A stretch of DNA of 64,000 bases from Cardinalis cardinalis. Taxonomy: Eukaryota > Chordata > Aves > Passeriformes > Cardinalidae. The DNA lies in contig JACDOX010000030.1 of NCBI GenBank assembly GCA_014549065.1, forward strand, positions 1,310,033-1,374,032, given 5' to 3'. A model generated the notes under the pieces. The model did no database searches, was not told the DNA's origin, and worked only from the letters and a program-made list of their open reading frames with translations. Positions within the stretch are counted from its first letter, which is position 1, and every line of letters begins with the position of its first letter. The position numbers and the translations under genes were made by a program. Below, piece by piece: positions 41,419-52,032 of the stretch.

Positions 41419-41592
41419 AGAATTACAGAATCACAAGGTTGGAAGAGACCCTCAAGATCATCAAGTCCAACCTGTTCCCTGACTCCTCAAACTAAACCTT
41501 GGCACCCAGTGCCACATCCAGTCCTTTTATAATCACACCCAGGGATGGTGACTCCACCACCTCCCCAGACAGACCATTCCAGCCTCAGAGTG
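41419..41592 (-). mobile_element. CR1 LINE fragment, minus orientation
   Basis: Read on the plus strand it opens gaattacagaatcacaaggt, then ggaagagaccctcaagatca and tcaagtccaacctgttccct, the reverse complement of a CR1 3' end. Further in are gtgccacatccagtcctttt and gactccaccacctccccaga, which match the same subfamily further 5'. The left edge is clear and the right edge approximate. Confidence 0.9.
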
Positions 41593-44249
41593 CTCAGGAG
41601 GCTCATGGACAACACAGGAGGACAGGACNGGTAACAGGATTCATTCCTTAATCGCCAAGAGAAAAAAAAGTATGAAGGATATTATGTTTTCTCTTAAGTT
41701 TTCACCTGAATTTAAAAAAAATAGTAGCAAAAGACACAAAATTTGCAGGTAACTATGATCTTCAATAAACTTGAGCCTTATAGGACACACAATATATCTG
41801 CATGCTGTATTTCAACTTTCCTGTTGGATTCTGTACCATTCACTTGGAGATTAACAGCAATTCCAAGGTCAGTCTATTTTGAATTATTTAAACATGANGT
41901 CTCTATTCTTTAGTAGTTAGAAATTGATTGATTTTCATATTTCAGACCCTTTCAACTGAAGCAGTTACAATTTAATGGGATAACAATATAGAATCAAAAT
42001 AAACATATATGATTAAATATTTTATGCTTGAAAAGGACAAAACAAAANTGAAAAGGACAGAACAATGGCAACAGGACACTAGCATGCTAATTTTCACTGT
42101 GTGCCCTGAAAATTAAAATTAAAAAGAAAATTCCAAAGCTAACAGAAGGAAAAAGGGACTGACAGGGATGCACTTATTCAGCTTTGCCCCAGACAGTGAA
42201 TCCTACAGACACAGAGTGCCCCCTGTGGGACTGCAGCTTATTTAAGTGCACATGAAGCAATCACAGGACAAGTTCAGGTACCACTGCTGCCATCAGGTGA
42301 TATCTGACACACCAATGACCCCAAGCCTGTAAGCCCAGCTCAGTGTGATGTGGCCTAGCAAGCCACACCTTGCTGATGTGACAGTAATGTGCTGCTGCTT
42401 TGTGGCACTGGCAACAAATCCAAAGGGATTTCAAAATACAGACTCATCTGTTCATCTGCTCTGGAGGATGTTGTTATTTCATATGCATAAACCATAACTT
42501 CTTTAAAGACCAGGAAATTCCTTAATTTCCAAGAAGACAGGTGCAGATGAGCCAACAGGTTATTGCTGGATGGACATTGATACTTTCTTTAGTTCTGTTC
42601 ACCATAGGCGTACACAACCTGAAGTATTTTTGTTTGGTTAAACTGTTTGCAGGGCTTGAAATTACCTCACACCTCANTGTGGATCAACTGATTTTACTTT
42701 TTTGGCAAATAAACTGTGTCAATTAATCAGTTTCTTTTGGATTACTTTCAACTTCACCTTTATACTCATACCTCCAGACAATGCTGCTTTATTGCTGGGA
42801 AGATGAACTTTTCACAAGATAAACAACCTCATCTTNCACTGACTTCAGTTTTAGTTGTGAGTGGTCATGTGAATGCCTTTGTATTTTCTCTTATCTGAGA
42901 GCCAGAAAATGAAGATGTGGACTTCTCCATCTACCAAGTATTTCTAAGTCATATCATGCAGGAAAACTGTAGCAGAGATATGGGTGAACAGTCTTCCTGC
43001 ATAGCCCTGCCTAGGCTGGCATCTCATTTTTATGAGTGACCCTCTGAAGCTCTCAGAAGTTTTCCAGCTCTGAGATGAAGAAAGGAAAGTACACAATAAA
43101 CAGCCTCATTGAGCTACACATGCCTGGTTCATTTCTGATCACTGCCTGCACTCTGTATCAAAAAAACACTATCTCTGGGATGAATTCATGACATTAAAAA
43201 CTATTGTGATAAATACTCAAAAGTATTACTTTTGTACAATACTACTCATGCACAGTCAGACAAGAAATCCAAATATGCTTTCTGACAGCTTGATTTTGAA
43301 ACATAAATTATTTTCTGTGCTAACAATTCATCTGCAAGATCTTTGATTATTTTTCAAGAAACAAGAGGAGAGTAAATTATTCTCAGAGAAGTAATAATCC
43401 TTGTGTTGTGAGCCAGCAGGATGAAAGATCCAGCTCTGAAGGGCCAAGTATGTTATGTAAGTCTGCATATCTTGAATTATAGGGCTAGCAGCTATTGCAA
43501 TTAGCAGGAGAAGGCATAATTCAGGAAAGGGCTGTTGGATCCTTCTCCAAGTCTGAAAGAACACCTTGAGAAATGCCCCAACTGGGACTTTTCAACCCTG
43601 AAGCACATGACTAGGAAGACCCTTCTGGTCCTTCTGACCATAACAAAAGGCCTGTCTAGTAACAAAAAAAACCAAAACAAACGTGCAGACACGGTGTCTG
43701 TTCCCTTCCCTGTGAGTGCAGTGTCCACTGCTGCAGATTTGGCAACTGCAGGAGCTCGGCCTCAGATTAGACTGTTTGTGCTTGGTTATTTTCACACACT
43801 GCCAAAATTTGCTGACAACACCAGGGGGAAAAAAAAATAAAGTAAAACTGGTGATTTTCAACAGTTTATAACTCAGCTCAGCCTAAGCAGGTTTTTATGG
43901 GACAAAGAACAGAGATTTCTCTGTAGACAGCACTTTATTCCTGCCTAATTTAAAAGATTTGCTGTGAATGATGGAAACATTAGAACTTCTTAAAGAAAAC
44001 ATAACAAAACAAAAATCCTAGCAGTTCACTAGTATTTCTCTACAGTAGATCAGGTTTGGTGATATAAATAGAGACCATTATCTGCCTCTCTCATAATTAT
44101 TCGCAATAAAGTTTTTTNTAAGAAAATGAAAATATTAGACTTAAAGGAAGAGAGCTTCAAAATACATAGTATTTCTTCAAGGAGTGAAATTTCTTGCTTG
44201 GAATATTCCACACTTGAGCTATTCTAGTGCCACACTACTCCCCTAAGGA

Positions 44250-44330
44250 GTGTGAAATGATCTTCTCAGGGTTACAGAGTCAGTAGCAAACACAAGTTCT
44301 ACTCTAAAAACCAGTATTTTAAACATGTAT
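44250..44330 (-). mobile_element. possible MIR SINE relic, minus orientation
   Basis: tcagggttacagagtcagta, then gcaaacacaagttctactct and aaaaaccagtatt resemble the inverted MIR phrase GGTCACACAGCTAGTAAGTG and GATTCGAACCCAG. The similarity is weak and judged by eye. Confidence 0.3.
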
Positions 44331-45642
44331 TTTCACTAGCATTATATCTAACAACTTCCTATTAAAACCCAGAGGTAACTTTCTGGAGTCCCCTTGTTGC
44401 TTTAACGCTCTCTTTCACTCCATCTCTGGAATCTCCTAAAGCAGCATTTCCTAAGCTATTTTTCTTGTCTGCTCCCCAGCCCCATTAGCTGACTGCAGAG
44501 CCTAGGTTGTTAAATCTACACCCCTAACAAATCTCAAATTTAATCAGTGCTGGTTTTGAGCACCTCAAACTTTTCCCACTGAAGCATGCCCTAGAACATA
44601 GGAATCAATATTGCTTCAGCATCCCTTTGAACAACAATACCTGTACAACAGCTATTTTTCCTCCATAAGAACCCCAAAAGCAGCTGATTCCTTCACAAAA
44701 CTGACCACTCATTCAGTTGCTGTAATCTTTCAGTTGAAATAGTAGTAAATACTTTAACAACATATGAAACTTTTTGCAAAACTAGAAAACAAATGAGTGC
44801 TTTTCATAAAAGACATAGGGAAAGAAGGGCAACAAAGAATATACTGGAGTTTCTGTATATAAAATAAGATATTAATTGACTGGGAGTCCTCAGTAGAGAC
44901 TTGTTTGCAACAGAGCCTCATGGCGAGGGTGAGTTTTTGAAGTTTGGATGCCTTTGGCAGCTTTATAGAACTTTAGGACAGACCAGCTATGACTAAAACA
45001 TGCTCAGCTAGTTAACTATACAAATGTAATGCTTTTTCCATCTTTCTCTCCATGTGCTGACAGCATTACCATTCTCTCCAGTGTTCTTCTTCCTTCTGAG
45101 GTACAATGGATCTACCAGTCCATGCAGTACCTGATACCACATTTCAGTACAAAAACCTTCCAACAATAACTTACACAGGTAAGAGAGGTCATCGTTCCAA
45201 AGTGAGTAGTTATATTAAAGGATCTACACAATTCCAAATACATTTCAGGATATACAGTACACTGAGTGTAGATTTTAATGAGAAGGTTTGGCAGAGCAGT
45301 TTGGCAGGAGAAAGTACTCTCAAGTGATTGGAAATGGGATACATCTCCAGTTGCTTTGGATTCCCACATCACCTAAAGAGCTATTCTTCCCATCCCCCCA
45401 TACAGCAACTCTCAAGGCAGTCAAATTTATAGCTCANTAAATTTTTTTATTAAAAATAAAAAGTGTGGCTTTTAAGTACTGCAGTCTTCCAACATCCTTA
45501 TGCCAGGTCTAGATCAAACTGTTGTAGCTGAATATGAAGCTGGGGAGGCTTGGCCTACTTTATACAGCAGTTCTAAGTTAAAGTTTCAAGATCTAAGCCA
45601 CCTCTTTCCATTTTGTAACAGCTGTTTTTCTATCCTTTCATT

Positions 45643-45699
45643 AAAAAAAAAAAAAGGAAAGGAAAGAGACCAGTGTAGAATAGTTAAATAAATAAATAA
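45643..45699. repeat. poly-A run with purine stretch and AAAT repeat
   Basis: A 13-base A run (45643-45655) is followed by ggaaaggaaagagacc and then by three to four taaa units (about 45685-45699). It could be a decayed retroposon tail, but no retroposon body is recognised to its left. Confidence 0.7.
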
Positions 45700-46509
45700 T
45701 GGCTCACAAAACCACAGTGGAGGAACCACTGCTAGTCCTGCCAATAAAAATGTTCCTTCTCTTCAGGGCTGGCTAAACAACTGAAAGTGCTTCTAATGAA
45801 CTGCTGGCAGCACTATCCATCATTGCACTAAATGGATTCATGTCTCCCTAAACCAAGGATAACTATTTATCTGTAATGCACAGTCAGAAATTAGGAAGTA
45901 TTTAAGCCTGGGAAGTCTAATCCCTCTCTTCTCCTCACCTCCTCAAAGCTCNGTTTTATCCAGGCTTCCTTGTGTAAGGATGATTAGAAAAGTTTGACTG
46001 ATAGAGAATCTCAAACTGCTGCAGTGCTAATGAATCATCNGAATGAGTTTGAAAAACACTTGAGCAGACCAGAAATCTGCAGTGTGACTGTAACATTACA
46101 AATGCCTGACCTTATGTTTATCTTCTCCCTCTTTTTTTTTTGTCATTTGCTACACTGTCTTGCATCTTACCTTGAAGTAGGCTGCTGAAAACAAGATGGC
46201 ACATTCATTAGACATAGAACAACTGAGTCCCAACAGTTGCTTAGGATCTTTGAAGATGCTGTTGTGCAAATTACAGAAGTCTATGTAGACAATCAAAAGC
46301 AAGAAATGTTTTTGAGCTCTAGAAGAAGCGTGAAAGTGATGTCAGTAATCCCTGGTCAGAATTCACCTCTGAAGGCTCGACTCATTACAGATAGCTGCTG
46401 TCTGCAGAGACCTATCCATGCAGGGGCTGTCTTTAGAACAACAAGAATCAGAAAAGAATACAGAGACATCAATAAAACAAGCCTCCAAATAATAAAAGAA
46501 GACACTTAC

Positions 46510-46670
46510 TTCATTTCCAGGACCTCCTCCAAATGTTTCCTTCTTTCAGCTCGCAGGTTGGTCAAATGGGTTTCCTTCTCAGCCAAAGACTGTTGTGTAG
46601 AGGACAATTTTGCTTTCATTGACTCCAGCTCCTGTTTGACCTTCTCCATAGCCATCATCAGCTCCTCTAC
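46510..46670 (-). CDS. ERC1: ERC1 (ELKS/CAST) internal coding exon, second of three
   Basis: This 161-nt exon encodes 53 full residues plus two bases of a split Lys codon. It begins VEELMMAMEKVKQELESMKA and ends LRAERRKHLEEVLEM. The acceptor is a good pyrimidine tract (tctctcctcctgtcttctcc), a short AT stretch and ttacag, then GTAGAG. The donor is GAAATGAA followed by gtaagt, the exact consensus, giving phase 2. The missing third base (A) is supplied by the exon at 3217-3361, making AAA (Lys). The residues are continuous coiled coil without Pro or Gly. The SMKAKLSSTQQ and LRAERRKHLEEV stretches favour ERC1 over ERC2, judged from memory. A Met in VEELMMAME replaces the Leu I recall in mammals. 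An open reading frame on the opposite strand covers the exon but has no support as a gene. Confidence 0.92.
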
Positions 46671-47493
46671 CTGTAACATTTTCGGAGAAGACAGGAGGAG
46701 AGAAAAATTATGCAGTGTGACCAGNTGGAACTTACTAAGTGTCACAACTGAAGTGGAGTACAAATGTCACCAGGGAATGGAAGCTACTCTGCACTTCTGC
46801 AGGCTGGAGGCACCATCCAGTGCTGTGCACACCATGTCTACACTTGACCACTAGCAGCATTGCAGCTTAGGAGCTAGCTTAGNTTGGTCACATAATCATT
46901 ACAATACAAACCTTCAACTCTTCTGTATTACTGTTTCAGAGGATGTACCACAGGGATAAGAGGATGGCCTGCGTATGTTAACACTGGCCCACAAAAAATG
47001 CAAGGCATTAAATGAAAGACATTGATAATATACCAAAAGGATAAAACACTTTCACTGTAAATGATGCCTAAAGAGAAACTACATGAGCATTTTAGGAACA
47101 AAGGTAATATTTCTGAAGCAAGGAGAGGAATGGGTTCCCACGAAGGTGTGAGGCTACTTCCCTCAAAGCACCATTTGAACAATGCTTTTAGGCATGTGTT
47201 GGGATTTAGCAATGTAAGACATTCAAAGAGTTGCTGATGGCAGAGAAGTACAGCAGAACAATGCTCTTATCTTCAGCAAACTGGAAAGACTCAGAAACAA
47301 CATGATTATAAATTCTGCCANATATTTTACACAGATGAAGAGTAATTTTATTTTGCACTCAGAACAGGTTCTGTCTTAGGTAAAATTTGTCACTAATTAA
47401 CATTCAAAATCACAATACATGCTTAAATCTAGCTGCATATAGCATTCAAAAACCTCTGGATGTGCCTTAATAATTTTATAATAAAGCTCAATG

Positions 47494-47499
47494 GCACAC
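47494..47499. repeat. target-site duplication of LTR copy 2, left
   Basis: gcacac immediately precedes TGTTAG of the LTR and is identical to 47928-47933. Confidence 0.85.
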
Positions 47500-47927
47500 T
47501 GTTAGTTATATTTTCTGAAAAATCTCTTTGCCCAGGATTTTNTCCTGGGAAGCTGAGAAGNCTTCNAGAAAAATGAAAACAATAATTATTTAATTTGTTT
47601 CTTCTGTGTTTTGCTACTTTGGAATGTGTTTAGACATTGTTTACCAACATGTGATTCATGTTCATTGGTTTNATGTGAATTGTTTTTACTTAATGACCAA
47701 TCACTCTCAAGCTGTGTCGGGACTCTGGAGAGAGTCACGAGTTTTTCATTATTATTTTTTAGCTTGCTGTCTGTATCTTTTTTCTATTTTTTAGTATAGT
47801 TTAGTATAGTTTTAGTGTAGCATTCTTTAATATATTACAGTATCTTAAAATAATAAATTAGCCTTCTAAGGACATGAAGTCAGATTCATCATTTCCTCCC
47901 TTTGTCGAGGCCTCAGAAAATACCACA
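47500..47927 (+). mobile_element. solo LTR of an avian endogenous retrovirus, copy 2
   Basis: The element starts TGTTAGTTATATTTTCTG, ends ATACCACA and is flanked by a perfect 6-bp direct repeat, gcacac, at 47494-47499 and 47928-47933. It lies in the same orientation as copy 1 at 5104-5642 and is of the same family, opposite in sense to ERC1. An intact AATAAA at 47852-47857 lies in the expected place for the R region signal. There is no adjacent gag, pol or env-like frame, so this is a solo LTR. Four single Ns fall inside it, consistent with ambiguous base calls in a multicopy element. The family name is not assigned. Confidence 0.87.
47852..47857 (+). promoter_or_regulatory. AATAAA polyadenylation signal within LTR copy 2
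   Basis: A perfect AATAAA hexamer sits just before ttagccttctaagga. The equivalent position in copy 1 is AATAAG. It points in the plus sense, antisense to ERC1, so it should not truncate ERC1 transcripts. Confidence 0.55.
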
Positions 47928-47933
47928 GCACAC
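47928..47933. repeat. target-site duplication of LTR copy 2, right
   Basis: gcacac immediately follows the terminal CCACA of the LTR and matches 47494-47499. Confidence 0.85.
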
Positions 47934-49349
47934 ATTACTTTCACTGACTTCTTCCATGCAGGTTTTCTCTTTCCATCACAAACCAAGTGTTCATAAGTGA
48001 TTTTATAATGTGCNTTCAATGGGAGAAACTTGGATGCTACTGCTGCACAAAATGAAATATTTGTATAAATTTAGTATGCAAACACAGCACTACATTGCCT
48101 TTATATCCCTCCATAACAGTCAACTTGTGATCCATCCTGGAAGTGAATTATTCAATTTACAACAAGCTCAATTTCTACTTACATGTTTTTACAAGGAGAG
48201 TTGAGTATGTAATTTGCTATACAGGTGCTGTAGGAGGGAAGTATGTAACATGCTTTAATAAATCCTGTACTCCTCAAGTTAGAGCTAATGACTCAGGACA
48301 AACATGGGTAATAAGACTGGTTTTCCTTCTCAATCAGTGACAGAGCAAGAAACATTGCAATTGAGAATTAGGAGATTTATAAAAATCTAGCACAGACATT
48401 GTGTAGTGTTTACTGCAGAAAGCCTTTCTACGTCCATTCAAATGCAGCTGCCAAAAGGTGGTATTCTTATGGTTAGCAAACTAAATAAAAATATTAAAAT
48501 ATGCAATTATCATAAACTATTAAAAATGTACAGTCAAGAATTCATCTAGTAATCAATACACCAAAGGACAAGTGACAAGNAGTCCAAACTGGCAAGCATG
48601 GATAGAACAACCAAACTTTCCCTCTTTTATTAGTATTTAGTGTGCAAAACAAGATCAGAAAATCTATCAATTTTTAAAACTNAGAGAAAACTTGATGAAG
48701 CAGAATAGAGAAAATATATCAGAAAAGAATGCAAAGAACAGCAGAAATAATACTACTAGGATGGAAACTGATTATTAGAAAAAAGTTGGAGTAATGAAGG
48801 TGCACATGTGCATCAGCTGCTAGGATATCAGTCTCTGCTTCCAGTGGGTGGACCAAAAATACCTACATGCACATTTTCCTTTAAACTGAAAAGAGGCACT
48901 CCAGCCATAAACTCCTGGGCTTGAACAGAAAACCACCTGGAATCAGCAAGCCCCCAGCCAACTGCAACAGTCAAAAGGGCCTGTGTCAATTTGTCAGCTG
49001 CCAAGATAAAACAACCTCTGAAGCAACATCTTCTCCATAATCAGGTTTGAAATATTTCTGACAGGCTTCCTCCCACTGCCAGCCATCAGGGTCTGTGATG
49101 CTGACACTGAAGGACTGGTTTGCCTGGTGTAGATCTGCAGTGTGACAACTCTGAGCTCTTTGGAAGACAGGAGGAAACTGGATAGCTGGGCCAAGGCTCC
49201 TAGGGAGAGGTGGCAAGGGCTAACTCTGCAAGAGTATCTCCTACTNGTGCTTATTGCAGGTACTTTATCTTTTTCTCATTGCTCTGCTTGCTAACTCTTT
49301 TAATTCTAAGGTTATAGTTTGGATTTTTGCAGGCCAACAGAAAATTGAT

Positions 49350-49400
49350 CTAATCACGTATTAGGAATGGCTGGAATGTAGCCATTCCTAACATGATTAG
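49350..49400. repeat. compact inverted repeat / hairpin
   Basis: The left arm at 49350-49372 (ctaatcacgtattaggaatggct) pairs with the right arm at 49380-49400, leaving a 7-nt loop (ggaatgt). Twelve perfect pairs lie next to the loop and seven at the base, separated by one mismatch and a two-base bulge. With weaker pairing outward (49341-49410) the total length is about 70 nt. No known small-RNA family is recognised. Confidence 0.75.
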
Positions 49401-51072
49401 AGTAGCTTTTAAACTGTGCTAACAACTTGGTTTACAGAGCTGTCATTACCTCCCAAGCTCTCCAGCAAGAGCCATTTGTCAAACAATTTAAAGACAAAGT
49501 TCACCAAAATAGTGATGATTGTATTCACAGAAAAGACTTCATTGTTCAGATTCATCAGGTTGTAGATAGTCCATGGGTCTATTTCAATTAAACTTCTACA
49601 AAACAAAACATTTTATTTGGCAGCTTCTGANTTTTAGTGCAGACCTATCTCAGTAAGCTGTCCTGTGAGAAATGATAGACTATTCACTGGAAGCAAACTA
49701 TTTACAATGCACATCTAATTTAGCCTATACAAAAACCTTCACATCTACCCTTGATTTCTGTCCCCTGAGAGCAGCTAATTACATAATAAAGAAAAAATAT
49801 TTGCCAAAACCAGAGCTCTTGGCACACTGAGACATTTTCAGACACGCAGTTGACATTTCCAATTTAGCTGTGGGTAAGCTCATGCCCTGTGAGCTGTAGC
49901 TAGAAAGTCTCCACCCATTTCAGAAGATGCAGAGTGAACTCTTGCTACTCTTTGCTGCAATGACAGNATATGAAGCAAGATGCATCTCTGACTGTCCAGG
50001 ACATAGCCCCAATTCAGTTCTCTGTAGACAGGCCAGAAAATCTTCATGTATTCTGAGCAGAGAACTTAAATGGAGACTTATTTGTTCATTGATCTTAGGC
50101 CTTAAGTGACCTGCCCAGGTGACAGCTTATCTAAAAGGAAGAACATCAAGTTGAAATAAGTTTCCATTAGAGGAGAGATTTCCTGAGAGATTGAACAAAC
50201 TATGTGAAAGAAGGCAAAGAATGTCAATTAGATCACGATGAGATCCACAGCAGCAGAAAAGGGAAATGTCAAGACAGGACAAATACTTTGCAAAGTATTG
50301 CATCTCCTTCCTTAGGAAACATGAAAGCAAGGTGGAGAGAAACAGCAATGCAACAGGAGGAGTTTATTTATGTCAATGACAGCCTGTAAAGAAATTATTT
50401 AATAACATAAAACCTGAAGCTCTTTNCAGGAGCTTATCTACCATCTTAACCTCTCTGCTTCCACAGACTGTTATTTTAGGCTCCTGCAACTGCAAATCAA
50501 AACCCAAAAGGCTTTTGCACAGACATGGAGATACCATATAATCTCCAAATATGAAGTGGTTCCAGTGAACCTTTCTGGCCACTGGGTCACGTGAAGCCAG
50601 GGACTTACAAAGAGCTTGGTCAAGTTCCCCAAAAGCCAGTAAAAAGACAGCAAAATTGAGAAAAGGACTGTATACACAAAATATTACTGAGGCTGGAAAT
50701 CCTTCCGACCTCTGTACTACTCTTGGAATGATTTCTGATGATCAGGATAGGCAAGCTCCAGTTCCTCACCTGTTACATGANAACTAATGCACTGCTAAGA
50801 ATTCCTGAGACACAACCAATATTTCAGGCCAGGAAGAATGCTCACACCAACAGATGTGGTTGTTATTGTTTGCCTCCAAAATTCAGAGCCCAAAGACTCC
50901 AATGCCTGAAGTCAATCCAGACAGACAACTCACTAACAGAACCTCAGCATCCCCAAACATTNCAGATTCTTTACATTACAATGCAGTGGCAGCTACCTCT
51001 TTTTCTTCCCATTGTGAGCTCTCTTCAGTGATAAAACATCACCTGAAGAAAACTTTTCTACTGCGCAGAACA

Positions 51073-51177
51073 NNNNNNNNNNNNNNNNNNNNNNNNNNNN
51101 NNNNNNNNNNNNNNNNNNNNNNNNNNNNNNNNNNNNNNNNNNNNNNNNNNNNNNNNNNNNNNNNNNNNNNNNNNNNN
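51073..51177. other. assembly gap (105 Ns)
   Basis: This run of Ns interrupts intron sequence about 330 bp left of a CR1 fragment. Open frames drawn across it are meaningless. Its true length is unknown. Confidence 1.
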
Positions 51178-51505
51178 CACAATGCTATAAACCTGAAAAA
51201 ACACCTGCAGGGGCAGAGGCTCTGCTCTGAAATGTGACCCACACAACCCANGTTTATAGGCTATGTGCATACCAAGAATGAGGAAAAGGCCCAGCACAGA
51301 CACCACAAATGAAAATGTTCTACTCTCAAGAGACAGGATATGAATGCATCCAAATTCACATGGATATGACTGGCATTAAAACTAGCAAATGACTGGTACA
51401 CTACAGAAAAAAAAAATCTTTTATGTTAGGTAAGGCTTTTTCTCACCTGTAGACTATCAATCTTTACAGAAAAGATTGTGTATNCTCTTTTGTTTTTCAT
51501 TTTTT

Positions 51506-52032
51506 CATAGAATGGTTTGGGTTGGAAGCACCTTCAAGCACCACTCTCCTGCCATGCCCTTAACCATGATTAGGCCCCTCAAAGCCCCATCCAACACAGC
51601 CCTGAACACTTCCAGTGATGGGACATCCACAGCTTCTCAGGGCAGTCTGTTCCAGTGTCTCACCATACTTATTATACAGAACTTCTACCCCACCTCCAGT
51701 CCAGACTTATTCTCTTTCAGTTTCAAACTATTGNCTCTTGTCTTGTAACTAGAGACCTTGAGGAAGAGTCTCTCTCTCTCTCTTTCAAGTCCCCCTTTTA
51801 TACTTCAAGTTTGCAATGAAGTCTCTCCAGAGCCTTTCCCAGACTGAACAGTTCAAATTCCCAGGGTTTCCTCACAGGAGAGGTGCTCCAGCCCTCTGAG
51901 CATCTTGGCTTCCTCTGGACCTGCTCCAGCAGGTTTGTGTCCTTCCTGTGCTGGGGTCCCAGAGCTGGATGCTCCAGGTGGGGTTTCTCCAGAGCTAAAG
52001 AGAGGGGAGAATCCCCTCCCTCATCCTNACCA
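51506..52032 (-). mobile_element. CR1 LINE fragment, minus orientation, longest in window
   Basis: It opens on the plus strand with catagaatggtttgggttgg, the inverted CR1 3' tail, and continues for about 525 bp through ccatccaacacagccctgaa, ggcagtctgttccagtgtct, ccagagcctttcccagactg and ggagaggtgctccagccctc to agctggatgctccaggtggg. These correspond to the CR1 3' untranslated region and the last part of the second reading frame. A short TC repeat (about 51768-51785) has grown inside it. It is truncated at the element's 5' side and non-functional. Confidence 0.93.

Larger units (their letters stand above)
3362..46509 (-). other. ERC1: large ERC1 intron (about 43 kb) between second and third exons
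   Basis: The intron runs on the minus strand from gtaagt at 46509 to ttttttcag at 3362. Codons flanking it join perfectly (LEM-K-QEALL), so no constitutive exon is missing. It holds an LTR, a microsatellite, a minisatellite, three CR1 pieces, an older repeat and weak MIR-like relics, listed separately. Stretches where I saw only AT-rich unique sequence, short open frames and homopolymer runs are: 3362-5065, 5649-13559, 14572-16746, 17029-25904, 27033-27702, 27793-35835, 35907-37129, 37231-41418 and 41593-46509, apart from the small relics noted. The AT-rich TAAT-containing stretches near 17040-17280 and 32740-33080 could be conserved noncoding elements, but nothing in this sequence alone proves it. 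Confidence 0.85.

Noticed and set aside
46237..46854. 205-codon plus-strand open frame
   Set aside because: It is antisense to a well-supported ERC1 exon, with no recognisable domain, so it is likely a shadow of coding sequence plus chance.
51058..51306. Open frames spanning 51073-51177
   Set aside because: They cross a run of Ns and have no meaning.
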